The notes beneath the pieces are model-generated. The model was not told the DNA's origin. It did not search any database and saw only the letters and a program-made list of their open reading frames with translations. Source: Haloferula luteola (lineage in GTDB: Bacteria; Verrucomicrobiota; Verrucomicrobiia; Verrucomicrobiales; Akkermansiaceae). Taken from it: DNA of 64,000 nucleotides. Positions 57,267-64,000 of this stretch are shown here, one piece after another. Each line of letters begins with the position of its first letter. Within the stretch, counting starts at the first letter, position 1. The stretch covers positions 1 to 64,000 of the forward strand of contig NZ_JACHFD010000020.1 of the NCBI RefSeq assembly GCF_014201715.1, in the 5' to 3' direction. Made by a program: the position numbers and the translations under genes.

Positions 57267-60200
57267 AATTCCACCATGGCGGTGGTTCTCCCCGCCTTGT
57301 ATCTTCTTTCCTGCCCCGGCCATGCCGCGGTATCCGTCCCGACTTCCTACGGGAGTGGCGCCGACACCTACCTCTCGAACGATAGCAACTCCGGGCCCAC
57401 CGTCGTCCACGGAAACGGCACATTGAACCTTCGTTACTGGGAAGCCACTCGTAGCCGCCAAGTACTCCTCCGCTACGATCTCGGTGGCTTGGAAGCGGCA
57501 GCAGATCGCACCAGCGCCACACTCTCCCTCACCTTTACCCGCTCGAACCGCGGTCGCACCGTCAAGATCTACGGTCTCCGGGATGAGTCACTCGACTCCT
57601 GGGACGAAGCGACCACCTCCTATTCCAATGCTCCAGGTGCCCTCACTGCCGCCACCGGGCTCTTCTCCTACGATCTCTACGACGGCACCACCAACCCCAG
57701 CGGAGCTTGGGAACTCCTCGGCACCTTTGTCGTCAGCAATGGGGCCGTCCCTTACAAGGATACCAGCAATGTCGACACCCTTCCTCTCGATAGCTTTCTC
57801 GCCTCAGATACCAACAACCTGATTTCCTTCCTCGTTGTATGGGACGGGGACAATGCCCCGGATTGGGACATCGCTTCCAAAGAGAATGCGACCACCACTT
57901 ACCACCCGCTCATCAACCTCCCCAATGCCACGGCCGGCGACTCCGACGGAGACGGCCTCGCCGACCAATGGGAAATCGACCATTTTGGTGACATCACCAG
58001 CTATTCTGGGACGGATGACCCGGACTCCGATACCTACGACAACGAAGCGGAAGAAACCGCAGCTTCCGACCCGAACGATCCCTTTTCCATCCCTGGCGAC
58101 ATCGATGGCGACGAACTCGCCGACCTCTGGGAAGACCAGTACTTCGGCAATAACGACGGCATCCCCACCGCCATCGAGCTCGCCATCGCGAGCGGAAACG
58201 ATGATCCCGATGGGGACTTCGGCAGCAACGAAGACGAAGAAACGGCCGGAACCGATCCCCACAACTATGGGTACTTTCCCCTCGAAACCATCGAGCCCCC
58301 CTATGCTTTCCTCGACAATGAAAATGGCGATGGCACCGGCGATGGCATGAACGACTGGTGGGAGGACTTCTACTTTGGAGACCTGACCACGGCCACTGAC
58401 CCCTACGGCGACAATGACAACGACGGATTCGATAACATCGCAGAATACGATGCCTTCTCCGACCCTGCAAATCCTGACTCCTTCCCCGGCGACATCGATG
58501 CCGATGGCTTAAACGACCTTTGGGAAGACCGCTACTTCGGCAACAATGATGGCATCGTCACCCTTGATGACGTCTATGTTACCGACGACACCGAGGCTGA
58601 CCTCGACTCCGATGGCTTCACCAACAAGCAGGAAGCCGACGGCACTCCGATCGGCTCCAACCCCAACGATGCCGCGTCCGTTCCTGGAGATGCCGATGCT
58701 GATGGATTGGATGATCAATGGGAAATCGACTTCTTTGGGGCGATCGACACTCAAACCGGCAGCGAAGACTCCGATGGCGACCTCTACACCAACGAAGAAG
58801 AAGAGAATGCCGGCACCGACCCGAATGACATCGAAAGCTTCGTCGACAGCGAACCCGACGGCCTCAATGACCGCTGGGAAGAACAGGTCTTTGGCGATCT
58901 GACCACCGCCAATGATCCCAACGCCGATTCGGACTCCGACACCTACTCGGATTTCGACGAGTACCTCGAGGGATCGAATCCCCTGAACCCAGCTTCCGTT
59001 CCCGGAGACATCGATGGAGATGGCCTCGCCGATGCCTTCGAAATCGCTTACTTCAACTCCATTGACCTCTACGATGGCAATGACGATCCGGACCGCGACT
59101 TTGCGACCAACGAAGAGGAGGAAAGCGCCACCCCGACGGAAACCGATCCTTCTGTGCGAACCAGCTCTCCCGACTCCGATGCCGATCTGCTGGGAGACGC
59201 CTGGGAACTTTACTCCTTCGGGGACCTGACCACCACCGAGCTGGAAACGGACGACAACGATTCCGACGGCTACACCAATGCCCAGGAGTACGCCGCTGCC
59301 TCCAATGGAAACGACCCGCTTTCCACTCCAGACACCGACGGAGATGGCCTTCCAGAGGGTTGGGAACGTTTCTACTTCACCACCGAAACCACCCAGACAG
59401 GCACCACCGATTCGGACTCGGACGGAGTCATCAATCTGATCGAGTACTACGCCGGAACCAATCCCGCCGACGCCGGCTCCGTACCCGACGCTGGTGTTCT
59501 GACCACCGCCGATGGCGTCGGAGCCGATACCTCACTGACCAACGACGTTCAGAATGCCACCACCGGTCCGACCGTCGTTCACGGGCTCGATGAGGTCAAC
59601 GTGATCCGTGACAATCGAGCAAGCCGGCTTCATATCCCCATGCTCCGTTTCGATCGTTCTCTGCTCACCGACGACCTTTCCAACGCCATCCTTAGGATCC
59701 ATATCCCTTGGGTTTCTGGGACCGCAGGAGTCATCAACGTCTATGGCCTCATCGACGGAACCTCAGGAGAAAGCTGGGACGAAGCGACCACCAGCTACTC
59801 CAATGCTCCCGGCATCCTCGATGATCAACGGGCCACCCTCAACACCTGGGCGATGAATCCAAAACAATGGGCGCTGCTTGGGACCATGGCTCCCACCGCC
59901 ACCGGAGTCTTCTACTCGAATCCGGCCAACCTTGATCTGAGCTCCTTCCTTGAAAAAGACAGCGATGGTCAGATCACCTTGGCGTTCCACCCCACCTCGA
60001 ACAACCGCTGGCACGGCATCACGGCCAAGGAACAGGGAACGGATCCAGCACCCGCCCTCATCCTGCCCTTGGGTTCGGTGGTTTCGACCTCCTCCAGTGG
60101 CCCTGTCATCACTCATGCGGTCCTTGATTCGGTAGCCAACCCTCAAACCTTCACAGTCACGGTATCGGGGCTCTCTGTCGGCCAATCCTATCACATCCAA

Positions 60201-60344
60201 AGTTCCAACACCCTTAGTAGCTTCGAGGCGGTTTCCGGTTCCACCTTTGTCGCTGCTTCTGCGACTCAGGACGTTCCGCTCGAAGTCGATACGGCGGCCG
60301 ACTCCCGGAGATTCGTCCGCATCGCAGAGGGCGCGGAGCCCTGA
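57255..60344 (+). CDS. Exported protein with two DNRLRE-like modules flanking nine Ca-binding repeats
   Basis: A 1029-residue protein with a signal peptide (MKHPNSTMAVVLPALYLLSC, cleavage near GHA). Residues 27-225 and 745-940 are two copies of one DNRLRE-like module: both share GPTVVHG, SWDEATTSYSNAPG and W-LLGT segments. Between them (228-743) lie nine acidic units of 50-65 residues with the pattern DxDGLxDxWExxYFG, such as GDIDGDGLADAFEIAYF, predicted to bind calcium. The last about 85 residues form the C-terminal module ending SRRFVRIAEG. It is likely a secreted, Ca-rigidified surface or fibre protein that binds carbohydrate with its end modules. The gene follows the kinase and regulator pair by 132 bases. 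Confidence 0.85.
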   Translation: MKHPNSTMAVVLPALYLLSCPGHAAVSVPTSYGSGADTYLSNDSNSGPTVVHGNGTLNLRYWEATRSRQVLLRYDLGGLEAAADRTSATLSLTFTRSNRGRTVKIYGLRDESLDSWDEATTSYSNAPGALTAATGLFSYDLYDGTTNPSGAWELLGTFVVSNGAVPYKDTSNVDTLPLDSFLASDTNNLISFLVVWDGDNAPDWDIASKENATTTYHPLINLPNATAGDSDGDGLADQWEIDHFGDITSYSGTDDPDSDTYDNEAEETAASDPNDPFSIPGDIDGDELADLWEDQYFGNNDGIPTAIELAIASGNDDPDGDFGSNEDEETAGTDPHNYGYFPLETIEPPYAFLDNENGDGTGDGMNDWWEDFYFGDLTTATDPYGDNDNDGFDNIAEYDAFSDPANPDSFPGDIDADGLNDLWEDRYFGNNDGIVTLDDVYVTDDTEADLDSDGFTNKQEADGTPIGSNPNDAASVPGDADADGLDDQWEIDFFGAIDTQTGSEDSDGDLYTNEEEENAGTDPNDIESFVDSEPDGLNDRWEEQVFGDLTTANDPNADSDSDTYSDFDEYLEGSNPLNPASVPGDIDGDGLADAFEIAYFNSIDLYDGNDDPDRDFATNEEEESATPTETDPSVRTSSPDSDADLLGDAWELYSFGDLTTTELETDDNDSDGYTNAQEYAAASNGNDPLSTPDTDGDGLPEGWERFYFTTETTQTGTTDSDSDGVINLIEYYAGTNPADAGSVPDAGVLTTADGVGADTSLTNDVQNATTGPTVVHGLDEVNVIRDNRASRLHIPMLRFDRSLLTDDLSNAILRIHIPWVSGTAGVINVYGLIDGTSGESWDEATTSYSNAPGILDDQRATLNTWAMNPKQWALLGTMAPTATGVFYSNPANLDLSSFLEKDSDGQITLAFHPTSNNRWHGITAKEQGTDPAPALILPLGSVVSTSSSGPVITHAVLDSVANPQTFTVTVSGLSVGQSYHIQSSNTLSSFEAVSGSTFVAASATQDVPLEVDTAADSRRFVRIAEGAEP

Positions 60345-60380
60345 TCCTCGAACTTCGTCGCATCCAGAGCGGTTTCAGAG

Positions 60381-60410
60381 GCCTGCCGGAAATTCCCGGC
60401 GGGCCTTTTT
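60381..60410 (+). terminator. Rho-independent terminator
   Basis: GCCTGCCGG (60381-60389) pairs with CCGGCGGGC (60396-60404, one G-T pair) over a 6-base loop, followed by CTTTTT. It lies 36 bases after the stop of the 1029-residue protein gene. Confidence 0.88.
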
Positions 60411-60490
60411 GTCGGCCTCTCTTTCTCACGGCGCGCGGCCATTTCCATTTGGCCAGTCGGGATTTCGGCGGCTACTCTCCCTCCGTTTCC

Positions 60491-60916
60491 ATGGACGCCG
60501 AACTTCCATCCCTGATCCAACGCTGCCGCTCATTAGGTCTGCGCCGCACCAAGGCTCTCGAACAGCTGTTCGCCACCCTTCTCGAATCGCCGCGTCCAAT
60601 GACCCTTTCCGAACTCGCGGAATCTCCCCGACTCGCAGACCAGTGCGACAAGGCCACCGTATTTCGGCTCCTGCAACGGCTCGAAAACCATGCCATCATT
60701 CGTCGCCTCGGTCTCCACGAGAGAGCCGCCTACTTCACCTTGTTGCTCCCCGATCGGCACCACGACTACCTGATTTGCACCTCCTGTGGATCCATTGAGG
60801 CAATCAAAGCCCCGTGCCCGGTTCACGCCTTGGAGGAAGAAATCCGAGAGTCCACAGGCTTCCAAAACCTCTACCACGAACTCGAATTTTTCGGCACCTG
60901 CCCGGCTTGCGCATGA
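60491..60916 (+). CDS. Fur family metal-dependent regulator
   Basis: The ATG at 60491 (MDAELPSLIQRCRSLGLRRT) gives 141 residues. The winged helix (LSELAESPRLADQCDKATVF, RLLQRLENHAIIRRLG) is followed by the dimerisation domain with metal ligands HHDYLICTSCGSIEAIK and the C-terminal pair CPAC; the two CxxC motifs form the structural zinc site. Whether it is a Fur, Zur or PerR protein is not decided by these residues. Its stop overlaps the ATG of the next gene (ATGA), and the TTG at 60449 is a less likely start. Confidence 0.88.
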   Translation: MDAELPSLIQRCRSLGLRRTKALEQLFATLLESPRPMTLSELAESPRLADQCDKATVFRLLQRLENHAIIRRLGLHERAAYFTLLLPDRHHDYLICTSCGSIEAIKAPCPVHALEEEIRESTGFQNLYHELEFFGTCPACA

Positions 60917-61152
60917 ACCGACTGACCCGCATCGCCCTCACCCTCTTCGTCTCGGCCACCATTCTCGCCTTTCTCGCCAAAGCTCGCCTTGAGCGAGTTC
61001 AGGATCTCGATCCCCTGAAAGCTGCTGAACGCATCGAGCAGGAAACTCAAATGGGTTGGTTGGCCGTCGGCATTTCCGCCACCATGGCCCTCGGCGGCAT
61101 CGGCTTGCTCGGCTACCAATGGAGAAAGGGCCGGCCTTCCGCCGCGTCATGA
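60913..61152 (+). CDS. Small membrane protein between fur-like and xer genes
   Basis: This 79-residue protein has two hydrophobic segments (IALTLFVSATILAFLAKA, WLAVGISATMALGGIGLLG) separated by a charged stretch (RLERVQDLDPLKAAERIEQE). No family recognised. ATGA overlaps on both sides join it to the Fur-family gene and to the recombinase gene, so the three should be translated from one mRNA. Confidence 0.72.
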   Translation: MNRLTRIALTLFVSATILAFLAKARLERVQDLDPLKAAERIEQETQMGWLAVGISATMALGGIGLLGYQWRKGRPSAAS

Positions 61153-62048
61153 AATCCTCGCTTCAGGACGACTTCATTCATTTCCTCCGTGTCGAGAAAA
61201 ACGCCTCGCCACGAACCATTGCCAACTACACCGCAGCCTTCGCCTCCTTCCAAAAGGACCTCGGCTTGGATGAGGAGCCCGAGTGGGTCCGCCTGGATCC
61301 CGACCCGTTCCGCGATTGGCTGTTTCACATGATGAAGAAGGGCCTTTCTCGGTCCACGGTCCGCTTGCGCTTTTCTGCCCTGCGCTCGTTCTACAAATAC
61401 TTGGTCCTCCGTCGCGGCCTGGCCAACAGCCCGGTGGCCGCCATCGCTTTGCCCAAGGCACCTCGTCCCCTGCCGGTGGTTCTGAGCCTCGCGCAGATCG
61501 ATGAACTTCTCGAACTCCCACTTCGCCTTCCCCTGCCTCGCAACACTCCCGAATGGGTCCCTCGTCGCGATGCCGCCATTCTCGAACTGTTTTACTCCTG
61601 CGGACTTCGGATCTCGGAATTGCGATCCCTGGAAAAACACTCGATCGACTTCGAATCAGGCAGTCTCCGCGTGATCGGCAAAGGCTCCAAAGAACGCCTC
61701 GTTCCCGTAGGAGAACCAGCGCTCAAGGCGATTCAAGCGTACCTTGCCACCGCGCCCGTGCCCAGCGGCCCCCTTTTCATCAGCAAACGCCGGTCCCAGC
61801 TTACCCAACAGGCCATTGACCTGCTGCTGAAAAAATACGTCCGCCAGTCGTCGATTCCCTTCGAAATCTCTCCCCACAAACTACGCCACAGCTTTGCGAC
61901 CCATCTCCTCGATGCGGGGGCCGACCTCCGCTCCGTGCAAGCCATGTTGGGCCACTCCTCCCTTTCCACCACCCAGATCTACACCCACGTCACTCGAGAG
62001 CGGCTGAGGGATGCCTATCAGCAGGCCCATCCACGGGCTTCCGACTGA
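61149..62048 (+). CDS. Tyrosine recombinase of the XerC/XerD type
   Basis: The ATG at 61149 gives 299 residues. The N-terminal SAM-like domain (FLRVEKNASPRTIANYTAAF) is followed by the catalytic domain with RKHRHY residues in GLRISELRSL (Arg), GKGSKERLVP (Lys), SPHKLRHSFATHLLDAGAD (His, Arg), LGHSSLSTTQIYTHV (His, Tyr). Length, the GADLRSVQAMLGHSS block and the lack of an integrase-type extension point to chromosome-dimer resolution, not to a phage. Whether it is XerC or XerD cannot be decided. Its start overlaps the stop of the small membrane protein gene. Confidence 0.93.
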   Translation: MKSSLQDDFIHFLRVEKNASPRTIANYTAAFASFQKDLGLDEEPEWVRLDPDPFRDWLFHMMKKGLSRSTVRLRFSALRSFYKYLVLRRGLANSPVAAIALPKAPRPLPVVLSLAQIDELLELPLRLPLPRNTPEWVPRRDAAILELFYSCGLRISELRSLEKHSIDFESGSLRVIGKGSKERLVPVGEPALKAIQAYLATAPVPSGPLFISKRRSQLTQQAIDLLLKKYVRQSSIPFEISPHKLRHSFATHLLDAGADLRSVQAMLGHSSLSTTQIYTHVTRERLRDAYQQAHPRASD

Positions 62049-62147
62049 TTCTCCGACGGCGCCTCCTGTCCGTTCGGGGGTACCTCAATTCCCAATGGGG
62101 TGGATCGTCAGGAAGACCCTCCCCCAGTAAATCCCTCTCGTTCGGCC

Positions 62148-62183
62148 AAAAAAGAGCGGCCGCCCCCGAGGGAACGGCCGCTC
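62148..62183 (-). terminator. Rho-independent terminator of the outer-membrane protein gene
   Basis: GAGCGGCCG (62154-62162) pairs with CGGCCGCTC (62175-62183) over a 12-base loop. On the minus strand it is followed by six T residues (complement of 62148-62153). It lies 34 bases after the stop at 62217 and is convergent with the recombinase gene. Confidence 0.92.
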
Positions 62184-62216
62184 AAAAATCTCAGAGTTCC
62201 GGAGAACCCATCGAAA

Positions 62217-62981
62217 TTAGAAGCTCACGGCGAGGCTCACGCCACCGATGAGGTATTCTTGACCACCGTTGCCGAGCAGGTCGGTCACGAGATCGCTGTC
62301 ACCGTTGGTGTACTTCACGTAAGGCTTGAGGGTCACGCCGTCGCGGAATTCCCACGGCAGAGCGGCACCCACGTAGTAACCTTGGAAACCATCAGCGGTA
62401 CCCACGGAACCCGGACGAGCCGAAGCTTGGAGGCCTTGGCCATCAGCGAAGGCAACACCAGCGGTCAGCTCAAGCGAAAGGCAATCGTTGAACTCAACGG
62501 TGTAACCAACGTTGTTGTCCCAGTACCAACCGGAAGCGGCGTCGAAGTCATAGTAGAAGGTCGAACCGAAGGTCAGACCGAACGGCAGCTCATAGGAAGC
62601 ACCGAGGTAAACTTCCTGAGTGTCAGCGGAAGCGTCCGGGAAGTAGTAGTAAATGTAACCCAGTTCGAAGGTCACATCACCCACTGCGTAGCTGGCGCTG
62701 GTGTAGAGGTCGAGCTCGTCGTTGTTGAATCCGGCGGCGCCGAAAACAGTCGGGGAATCGAACGAGGCGTACCAGGCACCTGCGCTGAAGCCCAGATCAC
62801 CCATGGACCAGGCCACATCGGCACCGGCTTCCACGAGGTCGTTGCCCAGATCGACGAATCGGAATTCGTACATGTTGGCGTAGCCAACGTGCACTTCACC
62901 TTCAAGTTCCGCCGAAGCGTAGCCAGCCACGAGGGTGGAGGCAGCGGCCAGGGCGCCAACGGTTTTGCTGTAGTTGCGCAT
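62217..62981 (-). CDS. Outer-membrane beta-barrel protein
   Basis: The ATG at 62981 (MRNYSKTVGALAAASTLVAG) gives 254 residues with a signal peptide cleaved near ASA-ELE. The mature protein is a run of amphipathic strands rich in Tyr, Gly, Phe and Asp (FELGYIYYYFPDA, VYLGASYELPFGLTFGSTFY) and ends with GGVSLAVSF, a C-terminal Phe typical of barrel insertion. A longer frame adds 42 basic residues and is rejected. The gene is divergent from amtB and has its own sigma-54 promoter, suggesting that it moves a nitrogen compound through the outer membrane; this is inference. Confidence 0.85.
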   Translation of the reverse strand: MRNYSKTVGALAAASTLVAGYASAELEGEVHVGYANMYEFRFVDLGNDLVEAGADVAWSMGDLGFSAGAWYASFDSPTVFGAAGFNNDELDLYTSASYAVGDVTFELGYIYYYFPDASADTQEVYLGASYELPFGLTFGSTFYYDFDAASGWYWDNNVGYTVEFNDCLSLELTAGVAFADGQGLQASARPGSVGTADGFQGYYVGAALPWEFRDGVTLKPYVKYTNGDSDLVTDLLGNGGQEYLIGGVSLAVSF

Positions 62982-63054
62982 CGTTTTTCGTTTTTCGGTT
63001 GCTGCTAGAACCCCCCGAGCCGGTAAACCCGACGTCGGGAGAATTTGAGCGTTT

Positions 63055-63070
63055 AGCATCCGACGTGCCA
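63055..63070 (-). promoter_or_regulatory. Sigma-54 promoter of the outer-membrane protein gene
   Basis: On the minus strand TGGCACG (63070-63064), four bases, then ATGCT (63059-63055) match the sigma-54 consensus TGGCACG-N4-TTGCW except one base in the -12 box, with the required 12-base step from GG to GC. Transcription would begin near 63046, about 65 bases before the ATG at 62981. Confidence 0.72.
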
Positions 63071-63343
63071 CGAAGGTCCGCCGGACACTGTTTCTCAGCC
63101 GTTTCATTAGGAAAGCTAAAGGATTGTGTCCAGCGAAAAGCGGGGGATCGGATGCGTCTCGCTTGACCGCTAGTTAGTCGCCCGCCTGCGGGCTGGCAAG
63201 GGCATTTCCCCGACTTCTTTCGCGCTTCGTTTCGGCGTTCCCCGCCGCTCCTCGAGCGACCCCGCCGCTGGTGGGAATTTCATGAACCTCAGCCGTTCAC
63301 CCCACCTCGCGCCCACCCCTCAGCAGAGCCCCCTCTATCAATT

Positions 63344-63359
63344 TGGCACGGCAGGTGCT
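63344..63359 (+). promoter_or_regulatory. Sigma-54 promoter of amtB
   Basis: TGGCACG (63344-63350), four bases, then GTGCT (63355-63359) match the sigma-54 consensus with one mismatch in the -12 box and correct spacing. Transcription would start near 63371, about 30 bases before the amtB ATG at 63400. NtrC-type activation of amtB is established in other bacteria. Confidence 0.78.
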
Positions 63360-63399
63360 CTCCCCCCCTGCGTTCATCAAACCAACCACGCCAACCAAC

Positions 63400-64000
63400 A
63401 TGCGAATGCTGACAAAACTGACTTACCTCATCCCCCTACTGCTGACGGCTTCGGCCTTCGGACAGGATGAGCCGCCTGCCGAAGGAACCTACGAAGCCTT
63501 CATGGCGGGTAGCGACGCGGCAATGTTCACCGTCAATAACCTTTGGATTCTCCTGTCGGCGGCCCTGGTGTTCATCATGCACCTCGGATTCTGCTCGGTG
63601 GAATCCGGCCTCTGCCAAAAGAAAAACACGGTCAACATCCTCTTCAAAAACGTGTTCATCGTCTGCATCGGCGCCCTGACCTACATGGCCTGGGGTTTCA
63701 ATGCGATGTATCCCGGCACGATGGGTGAGGACTGGAACGGTTTCTTCGCCATGGGCTCCCCTCTGATGAACGGGTTTGCCGATGAAGCGACCCGCACCGC
63801 CAGCGTCACTGCGGACTACGCCAGCTACACGATTTGGACCGACTTCATTTTCCAAGCCATGTTTGCCGCGACCGCTGCCACCATCGTTTCCGGTGCTGTG
63901 GCCGAGCGCGTGAAACTCGTGAGCTTCATGATCTACGCCACCATCCTGGTGGGCTTCTTCTACCCGATCACGGGTTCCTGGAAGTGGGGCACCGGCTGGC
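63400..64000 (+). CDS. amtB: Ammonium transporter AmtB, 3' end outside window
   Basis: The ATG at 63400 opens a frame that reaches the right edge (200 codons). A signal peptide (MRMLTKLTYLIPLLLTASAF, cleavage near GQD) precedes the Amt core: NNLWILLSAALVFIMHLGF, CSVESGLCQKKNTVNILFKN, the helix VCIGALTYMAWGF, and FIFQAMFAATAATIVSGAVA with ERVKL. The signal peptide and ammonium channel helices are as in other AmtB trimers. A sigma-54 promoter lies just upstream. Whether a glnK gene is linked cannot be seen. Confidence 0.95.
   Translation, partial: MRMLTKLTYLIPLLLTASAFGQDEPPAEGTYEAFMAGSDAAMFTVNNLWILLSAALVFIMHLGFCSVESGLCQKKNTVNILFKNVFIVCIGALTYMAWGFNAMYPGTMGEDWNGFFAMGSPLMNGFADEATRTASVTADYASYTIWTDFIFQAMFAATAATIVSGAVAERVKLVSFMIYATILVGFFYPITGSWKWGTGW

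Larger units (their letters stand above)
62982..63399. other. Divergent control region between the barrel gene and amtB
   Basis: This 418-base stretch holds no convincing gene. It contains two sigma-54 type promoters in opposite directions (63055-63070 and 63344-63359), roughly 275 bases apart, and a short GCCCGC/GCGGGC dyad at 63180-63193. I saw no clear NtrC-like dyad (TGCACC-N5-GGTGCA) between them, though a degenerate site could be missed. Confidence 0.6.

Noticed and set aside
57228-60344. CRISPR-like periodicity from the repeated coding units
   Set aside because: The repeats are protein-level Ca-binding units of variable length in one open frame, not identical DNA repeats with spacers.
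61149-62048. Integrase of a mobile element
   Set aside because: Length and conserved blocks fit XerC/D, and no attachment-site repeat, tRNA end or other mobile gene is near.

Overview
The window looks like a chromosomal segment of a Gram-negative bacterium of the phylum Verrucomicrobiota (Verrucomicrobiales type). This is inferred from high-GC coding, a protein ending in a PEP-CTERM-like tail (VPEPSAALLGGLG then RRRRR), autotransporter-type beta-strand repeats, a large secreted RHS protein, many exported proteins with Ca-binding DxDxDG repeats, GH127 and PL11 polysaccharide-degrading enzymes, and scarce Shine-Dalgarno sites. No phage, insertion sequence, CRISPR array or rRNA was recognised. 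One tRNA, tRNA-Gln(TTG), is present.

Layout. 1-6637 (minus): a giant secreted RHS/YD-repeat protein cut by the window edge, a small Ca-repeat exported protein upstream of it, and an AT-richer exported orphan. 7212-13282: rapA, a flavin-dependent halogenase-like oxidoreductase, a site-2 protease, a TauE/SafE permease and a DUF5362-like membrane protein. 13298-16701: a GH2 enzyme lacking the usual acid/base Glu and a small membrane protein. 16988-19111: argG with a clear terminator, then a small Pro-rich exported protein preceded by a tandem repeat and a 12-bp palindrome. 19264-24799: an RND/MMPL exporter divergent from a LolA-like carrier, then a GH127 beta-L-arabinofuranosidase. 25070-32785: a HAF-repeat protein whose frame lacks any ATG/GTG/TTG at its N-terminus, msrA, a Nudix-like protein, two GNATs, an aldo/keto reductase, a lipoprotein, and cysE divergent from an Rrf2 regulator. 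32930-40005: an ECF sigma factor with a probable anti-sigma partner, apt, pgi, the lactate-utilisation operon lutABC and a second ECF sigma factor. 40182-46609: tRNA-Gln, the SAM-cycle operon metK-ahcY divergent from an ArsR-methyltransferase (SahR-like) regulator, a phosphodiester glycosidase-like lipoprotein, a small lipoprotein and ychF.

46761-60344 is the most distinctive part: an 1800-residue PL11 rhamnogalacturonan lyase fused to beta-strand repeats and a DNRLRE-like module, a PEP-CTERM protein built on the same DNRLRE-like module, a periplasmic-propeller histidine kinase, its NarL-type response regulator, and a 1029-residue protein with two DNRLRE-like modules flanking nine Ca-binding repeats. 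A perfect 12-bp inverted repeat covers the start codon of this last gene. With the GH2 and GH127 genes it suggests sensing and degradation of pectin-like plant or algal polysaccharide at the cell surface.

60491-64000: a Fur-family regulator, a small membrane protein and a XerC/D recombinase joined by ATGA overlaps; then an outer-membrane beta-barrel protein and amtB (cut by the right edge) in divergent orientation. Each of these last two carries a near-consensus sigma-54 promoter with correct GG/GC spacing, implying joint nitrogen control.

Start codons were often moved downstream of the longest frame because a signal peptide, an adjacent divergent gene or a terminator showed that the longest version is wrong.
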